DNA from: Erwinia sp. 198
Lineage (GTDB): Bacteria > Pseudomonadota > Gammaproteobacteria > Enterobacterales > Enterobacteriaceae
DNA: 64,000 bases
Direction of reading: 5' to 3'
NCBI RefSeq assembly: GCF_003937915.1
Contig: NZ_RHUM01000012.1
Location: 1 to 64,000, forward strand
The notes under the pieces were generated by a model that saw only the letters and a list, made by a program, of their open reading frames with translations, had not been told where the DNA came from and did no database searches. Shown here piece by piece: positions 9,986 through 20,778 of the stretch; positions within the stretch are counted from its first letter, which is position 1, and every line of letters begins with the position of its first letter. Made by a program: the position numbers and the translations under genes.

Positions 9986-11338
9986 TTACTCAAACAGATT
10001 TTTATGCAGTGCCTGCACCACTTGTTCGGCATCGTTGCCCGGCACCAGGAAGCAGAGGTTAAAGCTGCTTGCACCATAGCAGATCAGGCGCAGGTTAAAC
10101 GGCTCCAGCACGCCGAAGACCTCTTTACCGACGCCGCAGGCTTTGGAAAGCTGATTGCCGATCAACGCCACCAGCGCCAGGTTCTCTTCTACCTCTACGC
10201 GGCACAGCGAAGAAAGCTCGGTCAGCAGCGCCTGAGTCAGCAGGCCATCGCTGTTGGACGTAGAGCCGGTGGTATCCAGCGTCAGCGCAACGCTCACTTC
10301 TGAAGTGGTAATCAGATCGACCGAGATATTATGGCGCGCGAGAATGGTGAAAACCTCAACCAGAAAGCCGCGTGCGTGCAGCATATTCAGGCTATGCAGC
10401 GTCAGCAGCGTCTGCTTGCGGCGCAGGGCCAGCGCGCGGAACAGCGGCGGATCCTGCGTTTCGTTGCAGACGCGCGTGCCGCCAGCGGCCGGATCTTTAC
10501 TGGAGCCGACGAACACCGGAATATCGCTGCGTACGGCAGGCAACAGCGTGGCCGGATGCAGCACCTTGGCGCCAAACGTCGCCATCTCCGCCGCTTCGCC
10601 AAAGGTGATTTCATCAATGCGTTTCGCCGTCGGCACCACGCGCGGATCGGTGGTATAGATGCCCGGTACATCGGTCCAGATATCAATACGGCTTGCGTGC
10701 AGCGCTTCGCCCAGCAGCGCGGCGGTATAGTCGCTGCCGCCGCGGCCCAGCGTGGTGGTGCGGCCTTTCGGCTCGCTGCCGATAAAGCCCTGGGTCACGA
10801 TCAGCGCTTTGTCCAGGCGCGGCGCCAGCTGTGCCTGCGTCAGTTCCGCCAGCAGCGCGACATCCGGCTCTGCACGACCAAAGCGGTCGTTGGTGCGCAT
10901 CACTTTACGCACGTCAAACCACTCGGAGGCCACTTCGCGCTGGCGCAGGATCTCTACAAACAGCAGGCTGGACATCAGTTCACCGTGGCTGACCAGCTCA
11001 TCGGTCAGCGCGGTCGAGGTAGCCAGCGCGGCGGCTTCGGAAAGCATGGTGATGTTTTCCAGCACGCGATCGATTTCGTCGCGAATCACTTCAGAATGCG
11101 GCAGCTGGTCAACAATGGCGTACTGGATGCGGCGGATCTCATCCAGTTGATAAGCACGCTGCTCCTGCTCCAGGCCTTCCGCCAGGGAAACCAACAGGTT
11201 GGTGACACCCGCAGAGGCGGAAAGCACCACCACGCGCACATTCGGATCGGCCAGCACCACGTCGGCGCTGCGGTTCATGGCGGCGTAATCGGCAACGCTG
11301 GTGCCGCCGAACTTCGCCACGATCAATGATTGGGACAT
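9986..11338 (-). CDS. lysC: lysine-sensitive aspartokinase III
   Basis: LysC phosphorylates aspartate with ATP, opening the lysine/methionine/threonine pathway, and is inhibited by lysine. The 450 residues (E. coli 449) start with the kinase signature KFGGTSVAD. They continue through GRGGSDYTAALL, which contacts ATP and substrate, to paired regulatory ACT domains (about 310 to the end, with ISVDLITTSEVSVAL). A lysine riboswitch sits in its long leader, so control is by both mRNA folding and feedback. Confidence 0.97.
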   Translation of the reverse strand: MSQSLIVAKFGGTSVADYAAMNRSADVVLADPNVRVVVLSASAGVTNLLVSLAEGLEQEQRAYQLDEIRRIQYAIVDQLPHSEVIRDEIDRVLENITMLSEAAALATSTALTDELVSHGELMSSLLFVEILRQREVASEWFDVRKVMRTNDRFGRAEPDVALLAELTQAQLAPRLDKALIVTQGFIGSEPKGRTTTLGRGGSDYTAALLGEALHASRIDIWTDVPGIYTTDPRVVPTAKRIDEITFGEAAEMATFGAKVLHPATLLPAVRSDIPVFVGSSKDPAAGGTRVCNETQDPPLFRALALRRKQTLLTLHSLNMLHARGFLVEVFTILARHNISVDLITTSEVSVALTLDTTGSTSNSDGLLTQALLTELSSLCRVEVEENLALVALIGNQLSKACGVGKEVFGVLEPFNLRLICYGASSFNLCFLVPGNDAEQVVQALHKNLFE

Positions 11339-11431
11339 GTCTTGACATACCTCGTGTCAGGTTAAAATCTATCAGCCTTGGCACAAGGGAAGAGCAGAAA
11401 CGGGGCAGACGTAGAAAAGGGATTACTACGA

Positions 11432-11622
11432 GTCACCCAGAAGCGCTCCACCTTGCAAACCGTCCGCCCGGCGGACGATCGTGGTGACAACCCAGAGGAT
11501 TCAGCCCCTGTAGCCGATACGCCCCATACCGCATGGTTTGTACCTCGGCGTCGCTCCCCCTGATGTGTTTTCTACGGATTCGGTTCCTCCAACACACTGC
11601 CTGGGCGACGCGCCTCTTCTGG
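11432..11622 (-). promoter_or_regulatory. lysine riboswitch (L box) in the lysC leader
   Basis: Read on the minus strand, the leader carries the conserved L-box pieces in the E. coli order: AGAAGAGGCGCG, TTGGAGGAACC, GAGGGGGA-type and GCCGAGG blocks, GGCTACAGGGGCTGAATCC, and CTGGGTTGTCACCA, then a closing GCTTCTGGGTGA. It begins about 285 bases before the lysC start. Lysine binding lowers lysC expression in this class. Confidence 0.92.
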
Positions 11623-11678
11623 CCTGCGCATCAGATGCGCAGCTAGCCGCCCAGAAATACCGGGTTATTGCCTTGCTG

Positions 11679-13481
11679 TCAATCCCCGGCGCTGGCCGAT
11701 GATTCATTTTGTACCAGGGCGATCACCGTGCAGGGCAGCACGGGCGGTTGGCCGTCGCCTGTTTTCAGCTTGCCCTGTTCGTCCTGCACAAAGAGTAACA
11801 GCGCGTTCTGATTCTTTTCCAGATACTCTTCCCAGCCGAAATTTTCATTCAGGCTCGTCGCTTTGATTACGCCGCCTTTCGCCAGCAGGCTACTGAGGCG
11901 AGCATAGGTATGCTCCTGGCTGAACAGCACTTCATGACGGCGAAAGCGCGGGCTTTCACTGTCGCGGCGGCCTTTCAGCGCGGCGCCCGAACGAATAGCC
12001 GCCACGTTGTTGTTACCAAAAATATGGCTGAAATGGTAAACGGCCAGCGCATTTTGATGGCGATTGGGCGACAGGGCAAGCACCTGGGCCGTTTCACTGA
12101 GGTCAAGGAAGTTTTCAGCATGATCCGACCAGGCGTTGCCGTAGTAAGCGGGAATGCCTTCCATCCGGGCCAACCGATAATATTCCCAGCTGCTGTCCGT
12201 CACCAGCACGGGCAGATCCAGCTTTTGCAGCGCGGCAGCCAGCGCGCGGGCGACGCTGTTCGCGCCGATAATCAGGATGCCGCGCGGCTCCCGTTGCTGC
12301 ACGCGCAGCGCACGGGCCAGCAACGAGCTGGTCAGGCTTTGCAGCACTACGGTGCCGATAATCACCGCAAACACGACGGTCACCAGCCGGCTGGCACCTT
12401 CATAGCCGGTTTTTTCCAGCGTCAGCGCAAACAGCGAGCTGACCGCCGCCGCCACGATGCCGCGCGGCGAAATCCAGCTCAGCAGCAGCTTGTCGCGCCA
12501 GGAGAGCGAGGAGCCCCAGGTAGAGAGTGCGATACAGAGCGGACGAGCGATAAACTGCACCACCAGCAGCAGGCCAAGCAGCGGCCAGCCCATCGCCAGC
12601 AGCGCGCCGAGATCCAGCCTGGCGGCCAGAATAATAAACAGCGCGGAGATCAGCAGCGCCGACAGCTCCTCTTTAAAGGCGATAATCTCGCTCAAATCCA
12701 CATCACGCATGTTGGCCAGCCAGATCCCCATCACGGTGACGGTCAGCAGGCCCGACTCGTCGGCAATAGCGTTCGACGCGCCGAAAGCGGTCAGCGTAAT
12801 GGCCAGCACCGCGAAGTTTTGCAGATAGCCTGGCAGCCAGACGCGCTTCAGCGCGACGCCCATCAGCCAGCCGAACAGCGCGCCGCCGACGGTGCCGACC
12901 ACCACGGTCAGGCCAAACGTCCAGAAGAGATGGGTTAGCGACTCCGCTTTTTGCTGTAGCACAATGAATTCAAACACCAGCAGCGTGAAAATAGCGCCTA
13001 CCGGATCGATCACGATGCCTTCCCAGCGCAGGATCTGATTAATAGCCTTGTTTGGACGCACCACGCGCATCAGCGGAGCGATAACCGTCGGGCCGGTGAC
13101 GACCGTGACGGCACCGACCAGCGCCGCCAGCTCTGGCGGGAAGTCGAGCAGCAGCCAGCAGGTGAGGCCGATAGCCAGAAAAGTGATAAACATGCCGATG
13201 GTGACCAGATTGCGCACCACCTTGCCTAACCCGCGGATCTCGTCGAAACGCAGCGTCAACGCGCCTTCAAACAGAATGATCGCCACCGAGAGAGAAACCA
13301 GCGGGAACAGCAGAGCGCCAAACAGCGCATCCGGCTGCAAAACATGGCCGACCGGCCCCAGGAGAATGCCGAAAACAAGCAGCGGTAAAATGGCCGGTAA
13401 ACGCAGCAACCAGGCCAGCCACTGGGCCACTAGCGAGCTTAATCCAATGATAACCAACAGGAGTGGCGCAGAAAGCTCCAT
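11679..13481 (-). CDS. CPA1-type sodium:proton antiporter with TrkA-N domain
   Basis: This 600-residue inner-membrane protein begins with about twelve hydrophobic segments typical of Na+/H+ antiporters. They include GAVTVVTGPTVIAPLM (near 125-140) and the buried-charge motif WEGIVIDPVGAIF (near 152-165). From about residue 405 a soluble nucleotide-binding domain starts with the Rossmann strand GILIIGANSVARALA, so NAD(H) or a similar ligand may gate transport. It belongs to the NhaP-like branch. It stands alone between the lysC leader and pgi. Substrate ion (Na+ or K+) cannot be decided from sequence. An AAGGA ribosome site precedes the ATG. Confidence 0.85.
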   Translation of the reverse strand: MELSAPLLLVIIGLSSLVAQWLAWLLRLPAILPLLVFGILLGPVGHVLQPDALFGALLFPLVSLSVAIILFEGALTLRFDEIRGLGKVVRNLVTIGMFITFLAIGLTCWLLLDFPPELAALVGAVTVVTGPTVIAPLMRVVRPNKAINQILRWEGIVIDPVGAIFTLLVFEFIVLQQKAESLTHLFWTFGLTVVVGTVGGALFGWLMGVALKRVWLPGYLQNFAVLAITLTAFGASNAIADESGLLTVTVMGIWLANMRDVDLSEIIAFKEELSALLISALFIILAARLDLGALLAMGWPLLGLLLVVQFIARPLCIALSTWGSSLSWRDKLLLSWISPRGIVAAAVSSLFALTLEKTGYEGASRLVTVVFAVIIGTVVLQSLTSSLLARALRVQQREPRGILIIGANSVARALAAALQKLDLPVLVTDSSWEYYRLARMEGIPAYYGNAWSDHAENFLDLSETAQVLALSPNRHQNALAVYHFSHIFGNNNVAAIRSGAALKGRRDSESPRFRRHEVLFSQEHTYARLSSLLAKGGVIKATSLNENFGWEEYLEKNQNALLLFVQDEQGKLKTGDGQPPVLPCTVIALVQNESSASAGD

Positions 13482-13694
13482 AAAATTTTTCCTTTAAAGG
13501 GCAAGAATAGTCATACTGAAACGCATCGGGTTTCACCCCGCCGCCTGAATTATAAATAGCCCCGGGCAAAAGAGAGGAAAACTTCTCCTCTGATAGCCGT
13601 CACCTGTTGCAGGGAAAGGCGAGCGAAAAACGCGTAACAGGTAACATGGTGCCCGGTCTGTTTTACGGTTCTTAAATAAAAAGAGTGTGTTGCT

Positions 13695-15344
13695 ATGAAA
13701 AATATCAATCCGACACAAACCGCTGCCTGGCAAGCGCTGCAGCAGCATTTTGCAGAGATGAAAGACGTAGAGATTGCCGAACTGTTCGCCAAAGATGCCG
13801 ACCGGTTCAGCAAATTTTCCGCCACCTTTGACGATCAAATGCTGGTGGACTTCTCTAAAAACCGCATCACCAGCGAAACGCTCGACAAGCTGCAGGCTCT
13901 GGCAAAAGAGACCGAGCTGCAGGATGCTATCAAATCCATGTTCTCCGGGGAAAAAATTAACCGTACTGAAGATCGCGCCGTGCTGCACGTTGCCCTGCGC
14001 AACCGCAGCAACAAGCCGATTATGGTCGATGGCAAGGACGTAATGCCGGAAGTCAATGCGGTGCTGGAGAAGATGAAGTCGTTCTCTGAACGCATCATCA
14101 GCGGCGCGTGGAAAGGCTACACCGGCAAAGCCATTACCGACGTGGTCAATATCGGTATCGGCGGTTCCGACCTGGGGCCGTTTATGGTTACCGAGGCGCT
14201 GCGTCCGTATAAAAACCATCTGAATATGCATTTCGTCTCTAACGTAGACGGCACGCATATCGCAGAAACGGTAAAAGATCTCAGCCCGGAAACCACGCTG
14301 TTTCTGGTCGCGTCAAAAACCTTCACCACCCAGGAAACCATGACCAACGCCCACAGCGCGCGCGACTGGTTCCTGAAGGCGGCGGGCGACGAGCAGCACG
14401 TAGCGAAACACTTCGCCGCGCTCTCTACCAACGCTAAAGCCGTGGGCGAGTTCGGCATCGACACCGCCAACATGTTTGAGTTTTGGGACTGGGTCGGCGG
14501 CCGCTATTCGCTCTGGTCGGCGATTGGCCTTTCTATCGTGCTGTCGATCGGCTTCGATAACTTCGAGCAGCTGCTGAGCGGCGCCCACGCGATGGACAAC
14601 CACTTCGCCAACACGCCTGCGGAGCAAAACCTGCCGGTGATCCTGGCGCTGATCGGCATCTGGTATAACAACTTCTTCGGTGCCGAAACCGAAGCGATCC
14701 TGCCTTACGACCAGTACATGCATCGTTTTGCTGCCTACTTCCAGCAGGGCAATATGGAATCGAACGGCAAATATGTCGATCGCAACGGCAATCCTGTCAG
14801 CTATGAAACCGGCCCGATCATCTGGGGCGAGCCTGGCACCAACGGCCAACACGCGTTCTATCAGCTGATCCACCAGGGTACCAAGCTGGTGCCGTGCGAC
14901 TTTATCGCGCCAGCCGTCAGCCACAACCGGCTGGGCGATCATCACGCTAAGCTGCTTTCTAACTTCTTCGCGCAGACCGAAGCGCTGGCGTTCGGCAAAT
15001 CTCGCGAAACGGTAGAGAAAGAGTTCGCTGATGCGGGCAAAGATGCGCAGTCCGTCGGGCATATCGTGCCGTTCAAAGTGTTTGAAGGGAACCGTCCGAC
15101 CAACTCCATCCTGCTGCGTGAAATTAACCCGTTCAGCCTGGGTGCACTGATTGCGCTGTACGAGCACAAAATCTTTACCCAGGGCGCTATCCTGAACATC
15201 TTCACCTTCGATCAGTGGGGCGTGGAGCTGGGTAAACAGCTGGCTAACCGTATCCTGCCTGAACTGTCCGGCAGCGAGCAGGTGGCAAGCCATGACAGCT
15301 CCACCAACGGCCTGATCAACCGTTACAAAAACTGGCGCGGCTGA
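13695..15344 (+). CDS. pgi: glucose-6-phosphate isomerase
   Basis: Pgi interconverts glucose-6-phosphate and fructose-6-phosphate in glycolysis. Its 549 residues equal the E. coli length. Both family signatures are present: the region FDNFEQLL preceded by [12 protein letters not shown] (near 270) and [16 protein letters not shown] (near 505-520), which carries the catalytic lysine. The substrate-phosphate loop [11 protein letters not shown] is near 150. It has its own promoter region and terminator. Confidence 0.97.
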   Translation: MKNINPTQTAAWQALQQHFAEMKDVEIAELFAKDADRFSKFSATFDDQMLVDFSKNRITSETLDKLQALAKETELQDAIKSMFSGEKINRTEDRAVLHVALRNRSNKPIMVDGKDVMPEVNAVLEKMKSFSERIISGAWKGYTGKAITDVVNIGIGGSDLGPFMVTEALRPYKNHLNMHFVSNVDGTHIAETVKDLSPETTLFLVASKTFTTQETMTNAHSARDWFLKAAGDEQHVAKHFAALSTNAKAVGEFGIDTANMFEFWDWVGGRYSLWSAIGLSIVLSIGFDNFEQLLSGAHAMDNHFANTPAEQNLPVILALIGIWYNNFFGAETEAILPYDQYMHRFAAYFQQGNMESNGKYVDRNGNPVSYETGPIIWGEPGTNGQHAFYQLIHQGTKLVPCDFIAPAVSHNRLGDHHAKLLSNFFAQTEALAFGKSRETVEKEFADAGKDAQSVGHIVPFKVFEGNRPTNSILLREINPFSLGALIALYEHKIFTQGAILNIFTFDQWGVELGKQLANRILPELSGSEQVASHDSSTNGLINRYKNWRG

Positions 15345-15396
15345 AACAGCTGACACGCGTCCGGCTCTCTGCTGGCGCGGCGCAAAGCAAAGTCTG

Positions 15397-15425
15397 AAGG
15401 TCGGCCCTCGCGCCGACCTTTTTTA
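15397..15425 (+). terminator. pgi terminator
   Basis: The stem AAGGTCGGC / GCCGACCTT is followed by a run of T's, 52 bases after the pgi stop codon. Confidence 0.9.
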
Positions 15426-15578
15426 GCTCAATAATGCGCTTATCAGATCCATTTTTATCTACTGGTGGTCCTGTTTGACAGCGACGCGGTTTCCCGCTGG
15501 CCCTGACGAATACGGCCCTGTGGCAGAGTTTAAGGGCAATACCTCTTCCAATAATTGCTGAATGCCCCTCTGTTCAGG

Positions 15579-15592
15579 TAAGGAAATTCTTA
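15579..15592. promoter_or_regulatory. candidate RcsAB/RcsB box upstream of yjbE
   Basis: TAAGGAAATTCTTA is close to the RcsAB consensus TAAGAATATTCCTA, and yjbEFGH is an Rcs-activated operon in E. coli. It lies about 400 bases before yjbE in a 567-base non-coding stretch (15426-15992). The only other promoter element I see there is a TATAAT at 15931-15936, which would give a leader of about 50 bases. The long separation from that -10 leaves open whether the box acts on it or on an earlier start site. Confidence 0.55.
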
Positions 15593-15992
15593 AATTTCAG
15601 GCCGATAAGTCAATTTTGGGCAGGAATAGTCCGAAACGTATTAGCGCCCGGGCCGCGCAAAACGATGAAAAAATAGATTTAACTCACTGAAAAACTGCAC
15701 TTTTAACAGAAAAGGCGCGCTGCCGCATTTTCTGTCCATCAAACGCCCGTTTTAATCACAATCGGTAGTGAATGGCGCTAACTTGTCGTCTTATGGCAGC
15801 GATAAATAGCGATCTGCCAGGTTTATTGACTAATTATTGCCTTATCCCTCCAAAAATGTTTCTGTTTCACGCAGCGAAGCGGCAGCGGCCGGCACGTTTA
15901 ACCATCCTGAATTCTGGTAATTTATTGCCTTATAATGGGCCGGTCTGAAATCTTTCAGGCGAGTTATCCATTCATTCTATGAAGGATTTTGT

Positions 15993-16241
15993 ATGAAAAA
16001 AGTCTTATGTGCTGCTGCAGCCGTAGCGTACTTAGCGACTGCTTCCGCCGCGTTTGCCGCGCCTGAAGAGGCCGGTGCCGCAGCGGGCGCCTCGGCGGGA
16101 ACCCTTTCCGCCGGGACGACCACGGCAGTGGGTGTGGGCGCGCTTGGCGCGCTGGTTGGCGTGGCGCTGGCAGCAAGCAGCGGCGGTAACGGTTCCAACA
16201 CCGGAACCACGACGACCACCACCACCAGCACCACGCGTTAA
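15993..16241 (+). CDS. yjbE: exopolysaccharide operon small protein YjbE
   Basis: This 82-residue secreted protein has a signal peptide (to about residue 22, ASAAFA) and an Ala/Gly/Ser-rich body. Its tail is SNTG followed by a run of threonines, very like E. coli YjbE. It is the first gene of yjbEFGH, which directs an extracellular polysaccharide. A terminator follows at once, so it is probably made in excess over the downstream genes. The biochemical role is unknown. Confidence 0.88.
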   Translation: MKKVLCAAAAVAYLATASAAFAAPEEAGAAAGASAGTLSAGTTTAVGVGALGALVGVALAASSGGNGSNTGTTTTTTTSTTR

Positions 16242-16258
16242 GTGCAGTAAATTAATCA

Positions 16259-16286
16259 TAACCACACGCTTGTGTGGTTATTTTTT
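16259..16286 (+). terminator. intra-operon terminator between yjbE and yjbF
   Basis: TAACCACAC / GTGTGGTTA forms a perfect 9-base stem with a GCTT loop, then six T's, 17 bases after yjbE. Partial read-through would give graded expression of yjbE over yjbFGH. Confidence 0.85.
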
Positions 16287-16320
16287 GATATTTTTAGACT
16301 TCATTCAGGAACTTACACCA

Positions 16321-16962
16321 GTGCGCTACCTACCACTGCTGCTTTTATGCCTGCTTGCCCAGGGCTGCACACAAACACAAAAAAGCCTGGGGGAGACGGT
16401 AAAACTCGCTCTGCTCGGGCCGGACGACGTCGAGGTGACGGCAGAGCAGGTCGAAGGCCTGCCCTATGCCAGCATGTATCTGCGCGTTAATAACGGGCAG
16501 CGTATTTTTGTGGTGCTGGGCTTTGACGAAAACGGCCAGCAAAAATGGATCACGCGCGATCGCACCATGATCGTCACGCAGCATGGCCGCGTGGTGAAAA
16601 CGTTAGGCCTGGCGGACAACCTGCATGAGGTGAGCAACCTTGCTCAGGATCCGCTGGCCGATCCGCTGCATCTGAGCGACGGGGCAGGCTGGACACGCCA
16701 GCTGACCTGGTCAGCAGAGGGCCGCTTCCACGCTGCGACGGCGATATCGCGCTTTACGCGTTTGCAGGATCAGGTGCTTGACCTGACAGGGCACCGCGTC
16801 GCCTGCCGCGTCTGGCAGGAAGAGGTCACGGCCGAAGGTAAAACCTGGCACAATATTTTCTGGATCGACACCACTACCGGCCAGGTTCGCCAGTCGCGGC
16901 AGACGCTGGGCGGCGACGACGTTTCCGTTGAAACCACCATCCTGAAGCCTGCAAAATCATGA
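16321..16962 (+). CDS. yjbF: lipoprotein YjbF (GfcB family)
   Basis: From the GTG at 16321 the product is 213 residues with a lipoprotein signal. A short hydrophobic stretch leads to LLAQGC, so Cys16 would be lipidated. An in-frame extension back to 16054 overlaps yjbE and is not the true start; CAGGA lies 10 bases before the GTG. It belongs to the YjbF/GfcB group of capsule-associated outer-membrane lipoproteins. Its stop overlaps the yjbG start as ATGA, giving translational coupling. Confidence 0.88.
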   Translation: MRYLPLLLLCLLAQGCTQTQKSLGETVKLALLGPDDVEVTAEQVEGLPYASMYLRVNNGQRIFVVLGFDENGQQKWITRDRTMIVTQHGRVVKTLGLADNLHEVSNLAQDPLADPLHLSDGAGWTRQLTWSAEGRFHAATAISRFTRLQDQVLDLTGHRVACRVWQEEVTAEGKTWHNIFWIDTTTGQVRQSRQTLGGDDVSVETTILKPAKS

Positions 16963-17708
16963 AAAATATTACTTATCTCCTCGCCGGTCTCGCCGCCTGC
17001 GTATCGCTGAACGTGTGCGCCGACAGCGAAGTCACCGTCTTCTCGCCGGATCGCAGCGAAACTGCGCTGGTCAGCCATGCGCAAAACCTGGTGCAGCTGA
17101 CGGCAAGCCCCGCGCTGGCAGATACCTGGTGGCCAGGCACGGTTATCAGCGAAAAGCTGGCGACGGCAGCGGCGGTACAGCAACAGCAGCAGCTGCTGGC
17201 GCGTCTGAAAAGCTGGAGCGCAGCGCTGCGCGCTGACGATAACGGCGAAAAAGCCGCGGTCATCGATAACCTTTACCAGCAGATTGCCGCCATTAAAGTC
17301 ACGGGGCGTCAGATTGTGAACCTCGATCCGGACTGGGTGCGCCTGCGGCCAGAAGAGAACCGTCGGCTGGAGGGCGAATACAGCGTCTATACGCTGCAAA
17401 AACCCGGCAGCCTGATGATTGCCGGTCTGGCGAACAACAGCGGCAAAACAACCTGGGTTGCGGGCCGCAGCGTGGTTGACTATCTGGTTGACCACGAGCG
17501 TCTGGACGGCGGCGAGCGCAATTTCGTCACGCTTATCGCGCCTTCCGGCAAAACGGAACAGGTGCCGGTCGCCTACTGGAATCGCCGCCATGTTGAACCC
17601 GACGCGGGCAGCATCATTTACGTTGGCTTTTCTGCCTGGTCGCTGCCTGACGGCCCGGACCTTAACCAGCAAATTATTTCTGTTTTGACGCACCGGATCC
17701 CTGACTGA
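16959..17708 (+). CDS. yjbG: periplasmic protein YjbG (GfcC family)
   Basis: This 249-residue protein has a cleavable signal peptide (ending near VCADSE, residue 22) and no other membrane segment. It matches the YjbG/GfcC family of periplasmic capsule-secretion accessory proteins. It overlaps yjbF by four bases and yjbH by one (TGATG), a tight operon. In the family it is thought to work with the YjbH outer-membrane protein. Confidence 0.87.
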   Translation: MKNITYLLAGLAACVSLNVCADSEVTVFSPDRSETALVSHAQNLVQLTASPALADTWWPGTVISEKLATAAAVQQQQQLLARLKSWSAALRADDNGEKAAVIDNLYQQIAAIKVTGRQIVNLDPDWVRLRPEENRRLEGEYSVYTLQKPGSLMIAGLANNSGKTTWVAGRSVVDYLVDHERLDGGERNFVTLIAPSGKTEQVPVAYWNRRHVEPDAGSIIYVGFSAWSLPDGPDLNQQIISVLTHRIPD

Positions 17709-19795
17709 TGAAAAAAACTTACCTTCTCAGCCTGCTGGCGATGTCCGTGGCCTGCGCTTGCCAGGCTCAGGCTGCGGATCCTGTCGGGCCATCGCAGTCC
17801 GACTTTGGCGGCGTGGGCCTGCTGCAGGTGCCGACGGCGCGCATGGCGAAAGATGGCGAATTCAGCCTGAACTACCGCTATAACGATCAGTACCGCTTCT
17901 ATTCTTCCTCGGTGCAGCTTTTCCCGTGGCTGGAAGCTACCATCCGCTATACCGACGTGAAAACTCGTCGCTACAGCGCCGTGGAAAGCTTCAGCGGCAG
18001 CCAGTCTTATAAAGACAAGGCGTTCGATCTTAAAGCACGACTGTGGCAGGAAGGCTACTGGCTGCCGGAAGTGTCTGTCGGCGCGCGTGACCTGGGCGGT
18101 ACAGGGCTGTTCGACAGCGAATATATGGTTGCCAGCAAAGCCTGGGGACCGTTTGACTTCACTGTCGGGCTGGGCTTTGGCTATCTCGGCAACAGCGGCA
18201 CGGTCAAAAACCCGTTCTGCGAGGCGGACAGCAGCTACTGCTACCGCTCCAACACCAACGGCACTGCCGGTTCGGTCAGCGACAAAGATCTGTTTAAAGG
18301 CCCGGCGGCTATTTTCGGCGGCATTGAGTACCAGACGCCGTGGCAGCCGCTGCGTCTGAAGGTGGAATACGAAGGCAACGACTATCAGGATGATTTCGCC
18401 GGTCGCCTGGAGCAGAAAAGCAAAGTCAACGTCGGCGCTATTTATCGCATCACCGACTGGGCCGACGTTAACGTCAGCTACGAGCGCGGCAACACGCTGA
18501 TGGCGGGCTTTACGCTGCGCACCAACTTCAACGATCTGCATACCGCCTCGGTGGATGCGCCTAAGCCGGCTTACAATCCGCAGCCGCAGGGCGAATTCCT
18601 CGAGCCGACGGTGGTGGCTAACCAGCTGACCGACCTGAAATATAATGCGGGCCTGGTGGGGCCAAGAATTCAGGTGAAGGGCGACACGCTTTACGTTTCC
18701 GGTCAGCAGGTAAAATATCGCAATACTCAGGAAGGGATCGATCGCGCTAATGTGATCATGATGAATGCGCTGCCGCAAAACATCGAAAAACTGAACGTGA
18801 CCGAAACGCGCAACAATATGCCGCAGGTCACCACGGAAACCAGCACCGACAGCCTGCGTCAGCAGCTGGAAGGCTATCCGCTCGGTAAAGAAAAAATGCT
18901 GGATCAGAAGCGGGTTAACCCGTCCGATCCTGGCCATACCGAGCAGGGCTATTACATCGATGCGGATCGCTTTAACGCCAGCCTGTCGCCGGTGCTGAAC
19001 CAGTCCGTCGGCGGGCCGGAAAGCTTCTATCTGTACCAGGTCGGCGTCATGGCCAGCGCCAACTACTGGCTGACCGATCATTTGCTGGTGGACGGCAGCG
19101 TCTTCGGCAACCTGGCGAACAATTACGATAAATTCAACTATAACGGCGCACCGGCCGATTCCTCGCTGCCGCGCGTCCGTACCCATATCCGCGACTATGT
19201 TGACAACAACGTCTACGTAAATAACCTGCAAGCCAACTATATGCACTACCTGGGCAACGGTTTTTACGGGCAGGTTTACGGCGGCTATCTGGAAACGATG
19301 TATGGCGGCGTGGGCGGCGAACTCCTTTATCGTCCGCTTGATTCCGACTGGGCTTTCGGCGTTGACGCCAACTACGTTAAGCAACGCGACTGGGACAACA
19401 TGATGCAGTTCACCGACTACAATGCGAAAGTCGGTAACCTGACCGCCTACTGGCGTCCTGCCTTCTTTAACCATCAGGTGCTGGTGAAGGCGAGCGTGGG
19501 TCAGTATCTGGCCGAGGACAAAGGCGCGACGCTGGACGTTTCCCGGCAGTTCGACAGCGGCGTGATCGTCGGCGCTTACGCCACCAAAACCAACGTTTCG
19601 GCGGAGGAATATGGCGAAGGCGACTTTACCAAAGGCTTCTACATTTCTATTCCGATGGATCTGTTTACCGCTTCGCCGACGCGTGGACGCGCGCAGGTCA
19701 ACTGGACGCCGCTGACGCGCGACGGCGGCCAGATGCTGGGCCGCAAATATCAGCTTTACGATATGACCACCGACCGGGACAAAGACTTCCGCTAG
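17708..19795 (+). CDS. yjbH: outer-membrane protein YjbH (GfcD family)
   Basis: This 695-residue protein has a signal peptide (cut near QAQAAD, residue 23). It then consists mostly of alternating aromatic/polar strands such as [19 protein letters not shown], as expected for a large beta-barrel. It is the YjbH/GfcD family member proposed to export or modify the polysaccharide of this operon. No lipobox is evident. It is the last gene of the operon and is followed by a strong terminator. Confidence 0.88.
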   Translation: MKKTYLLSLLAMSVACACQAQAADPVGPSQSDFGGVGLLQVPTARMAKDGEFSLNYRYNDQYRFYSSSVQLFPWLEATIRYTDVKTRRYSAVESFSGSQSYKDKAFDLKARLWQEGYWLPEVSVGARDLGGTGLFDSEYMVASKAWGPFDFTVGLGFGYLGNSGTVKNPFCEADSSYCYRSNTNGTAGSVSDKDLFKGPAAIFGGIEYQTPWQPLRLKVEYEGNDYQDDFAGRLEQKSKVNVGAIYRITDWADVNVSYERGNTLMAGFTLRTNFNDLHTASVDAPKPAYNPQPQGEFLEPTVVANQLTDLKYNAGLVGPRIQVKGDTLYVSGQQVKYRNTQEGIDRANVIMMNALPQNIEKLNVTETRNNMPQVTTETSTDSLRQQLEGYPLGKEKMLDQKRVNPSDPGHTEQGYYIDADRFNASLSPVLNQSVGGPESFYLYQVGVMASANYWLTDHLLVDGSVFGNLANNYDKFNYNGAPADSSLPRVRTHIRDYVDNNVYVNNLQANYMHYLGNGFYGQVYGGYLETMYGGVGGELLYRPLDSDWAFGVDANYVKQRDWDNMMQFTDYNAKVGNLTAYWRPAFFNHQVLVKASVGQYLAEDKGATLDVSRQFDSGVIVGAYATKTNVSAEEYGEGDFTKGFYISIPMDLFTASPTRGRAQVNWTPLTRDGGQMLGRKYQLYDMTTDRDKDFR

Positions 19796-19805
19796 GGTGC
19801 AGAGC

Positions 19806-19832
19806 AAGGGGCGAAATTTCGCCCCTTTTTTT
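19806..19832 (+). terminator. yjbEFGH terminator
   Basis: AAGGGGCGAAA pairs with TTTCGCCCCTT and is followed by T's. Confidence 0.9.
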
Positions 19833-19866
19833 ATGCCTGCTGCGGGCGGCTGGCCTGCGGAAAACT

Positions 19867-19882
19867 TGTGAAGCAGCTCACA
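19867..19882. promoter_or_regulatory. CRP site upstream of psiE
   Basis: TGTGA-N6-TCACA is a perfect match to the CRP consensus, 62 bases before the psiE start. E. coli psiE is reported to respond to cAMP-CRP and to phosphate starvation; I see no clear Pho box here. Confidence 0.75.
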
Positions 19883-19943
19883 CTAAAGCATATTGTGGCG
19901 GTCAGGATGATCTGACGGGAAATCGTATTTGTAGAGGATGATA

Positions 19944-20342
19944 ATGATTAACGCCACGCGTATTGCCTGGTTTTTACAGATGGTGCTGAACGTAGGCCTG
20001 ATTTCACTGGCCGGTATTCTTGCCGTTTTTTTAGGAAAAGAGACGTTTCATCTGGCCAACGTGCTGCTGAACACTGGCGAGCAGACCTCTTCGTATCTGC
20101 TGATCGAAGGGATTGTGATCTACTTTCTGTACTTTGAGTTTATTGCGCTGATCGTGAAGTACTTCCAGTCCGGCTACCACTTTCCGCTGCGCTACTTTGT
20201 GTATATCGGCATCACGGCCATTATCCGTCTGATCATTGTCGATCATAAGAATCCGCTCGACACGCTGGCTTATTCTGTCGCGATCCTGATCCTGGTGATC
20301 ACGCTGTGGCTGGCGAACAGCAACCGCCTGAAACGCGAATAG
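19944..20342 (+). CDS. psiE: phosphate-starvation-inducible membrane protein PsiE
   Basis: This 132-residue inner-membrane protein has four hydrophobic segments. The core [30 protein letters not shown] region is almost identical to E. coli PsiE (136 residues), and both end in NRLKRE or a near variant. I prefer the ATG at 19944, which lies 6 bases after AGAGG; the ATG at 19938 sits against the ribosome site. Function is unknown. In E. coli xylE and the mal genes follow; here ubiC does. Confidence 0.93.
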   Translation: MINATRIAWFLQMVLNVGLISLAGILAVFLGKETFHLANVLLNTGEQTSSYLLIEGIVIYFLYFEFIALIVKYFQSGYHFPLRYFVYIGITAIIRLIIVDHKNPLDTLAYSVAILILVITLWLANSNRLKRE

Positions 20343-20400
20343 GCAGGAAGAGACTTTGCGGGCTGACGAAGCGGCAGCTTTTCGCCTAAAAGCAGAAACA

Positions 20401-20429
20401 AAAAAACCGTCTTTAAAGGCGGTTTTTTT
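20401..20429 (+). terminator. psiE terminator
   Basis: AAACCGTC / GGCGGTTT with a TTTAAA loop and seven T's lies 60 bases after psiE. The next 350 bases, up to ubiC, hold no gene or strong signal that I can see. Confidence 0.85.
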
Positions 20430-20778
20430 GCGCTGGCCAGGTAAGCGGCCTTGCCAGCAGTTGATTGCTGATTTAACGCAAGCACTCCCTGGTACTTGCA
20501 TTCGCAGTTACCTCTTCGGTGGTGGCGTTACGAAACGGTCTTTAACAGGGCCGCACAATGAAGCAGTATCGTGCTCGTTGTTTCTGGTGTGCTGTGGTCA
20601 TTCGCAGAAGGGAAGTGAGATCTGTCCCATAACGGCGATCGTTAACGCAGCAGGCAAGTAAGCCAGCAGGCCGTTCTTACCGGGCGGCTTTCCGCTTCGT
20701 TACCCGGTTAAAATTCTGTTTAACGCCTTTCGCCTTAGGCTACACTAGGGCACCTGATTGACTGCCCGGAGAAGCGCA

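Noticed and set aside
10331..11329. Long plus-strand frame opposite lysC
   Set aside because: It is a codon-bias shadow, rich in Arg/Gln/Ala, opposite an intact conserved gene.
16054..16320. N-terminal extension of yjbF over yjbE
   Set aside because: It is the off-frame shadow of yjbE and crosses a strong terminator; the lipoprotein signal begins at the GTG at 16321.
17618..19807. 729-codon minus-strand frame opposite yjbH
   Set aside because: Antisense shadow of a GC-rich conserved gene with no ribosome site or family features.
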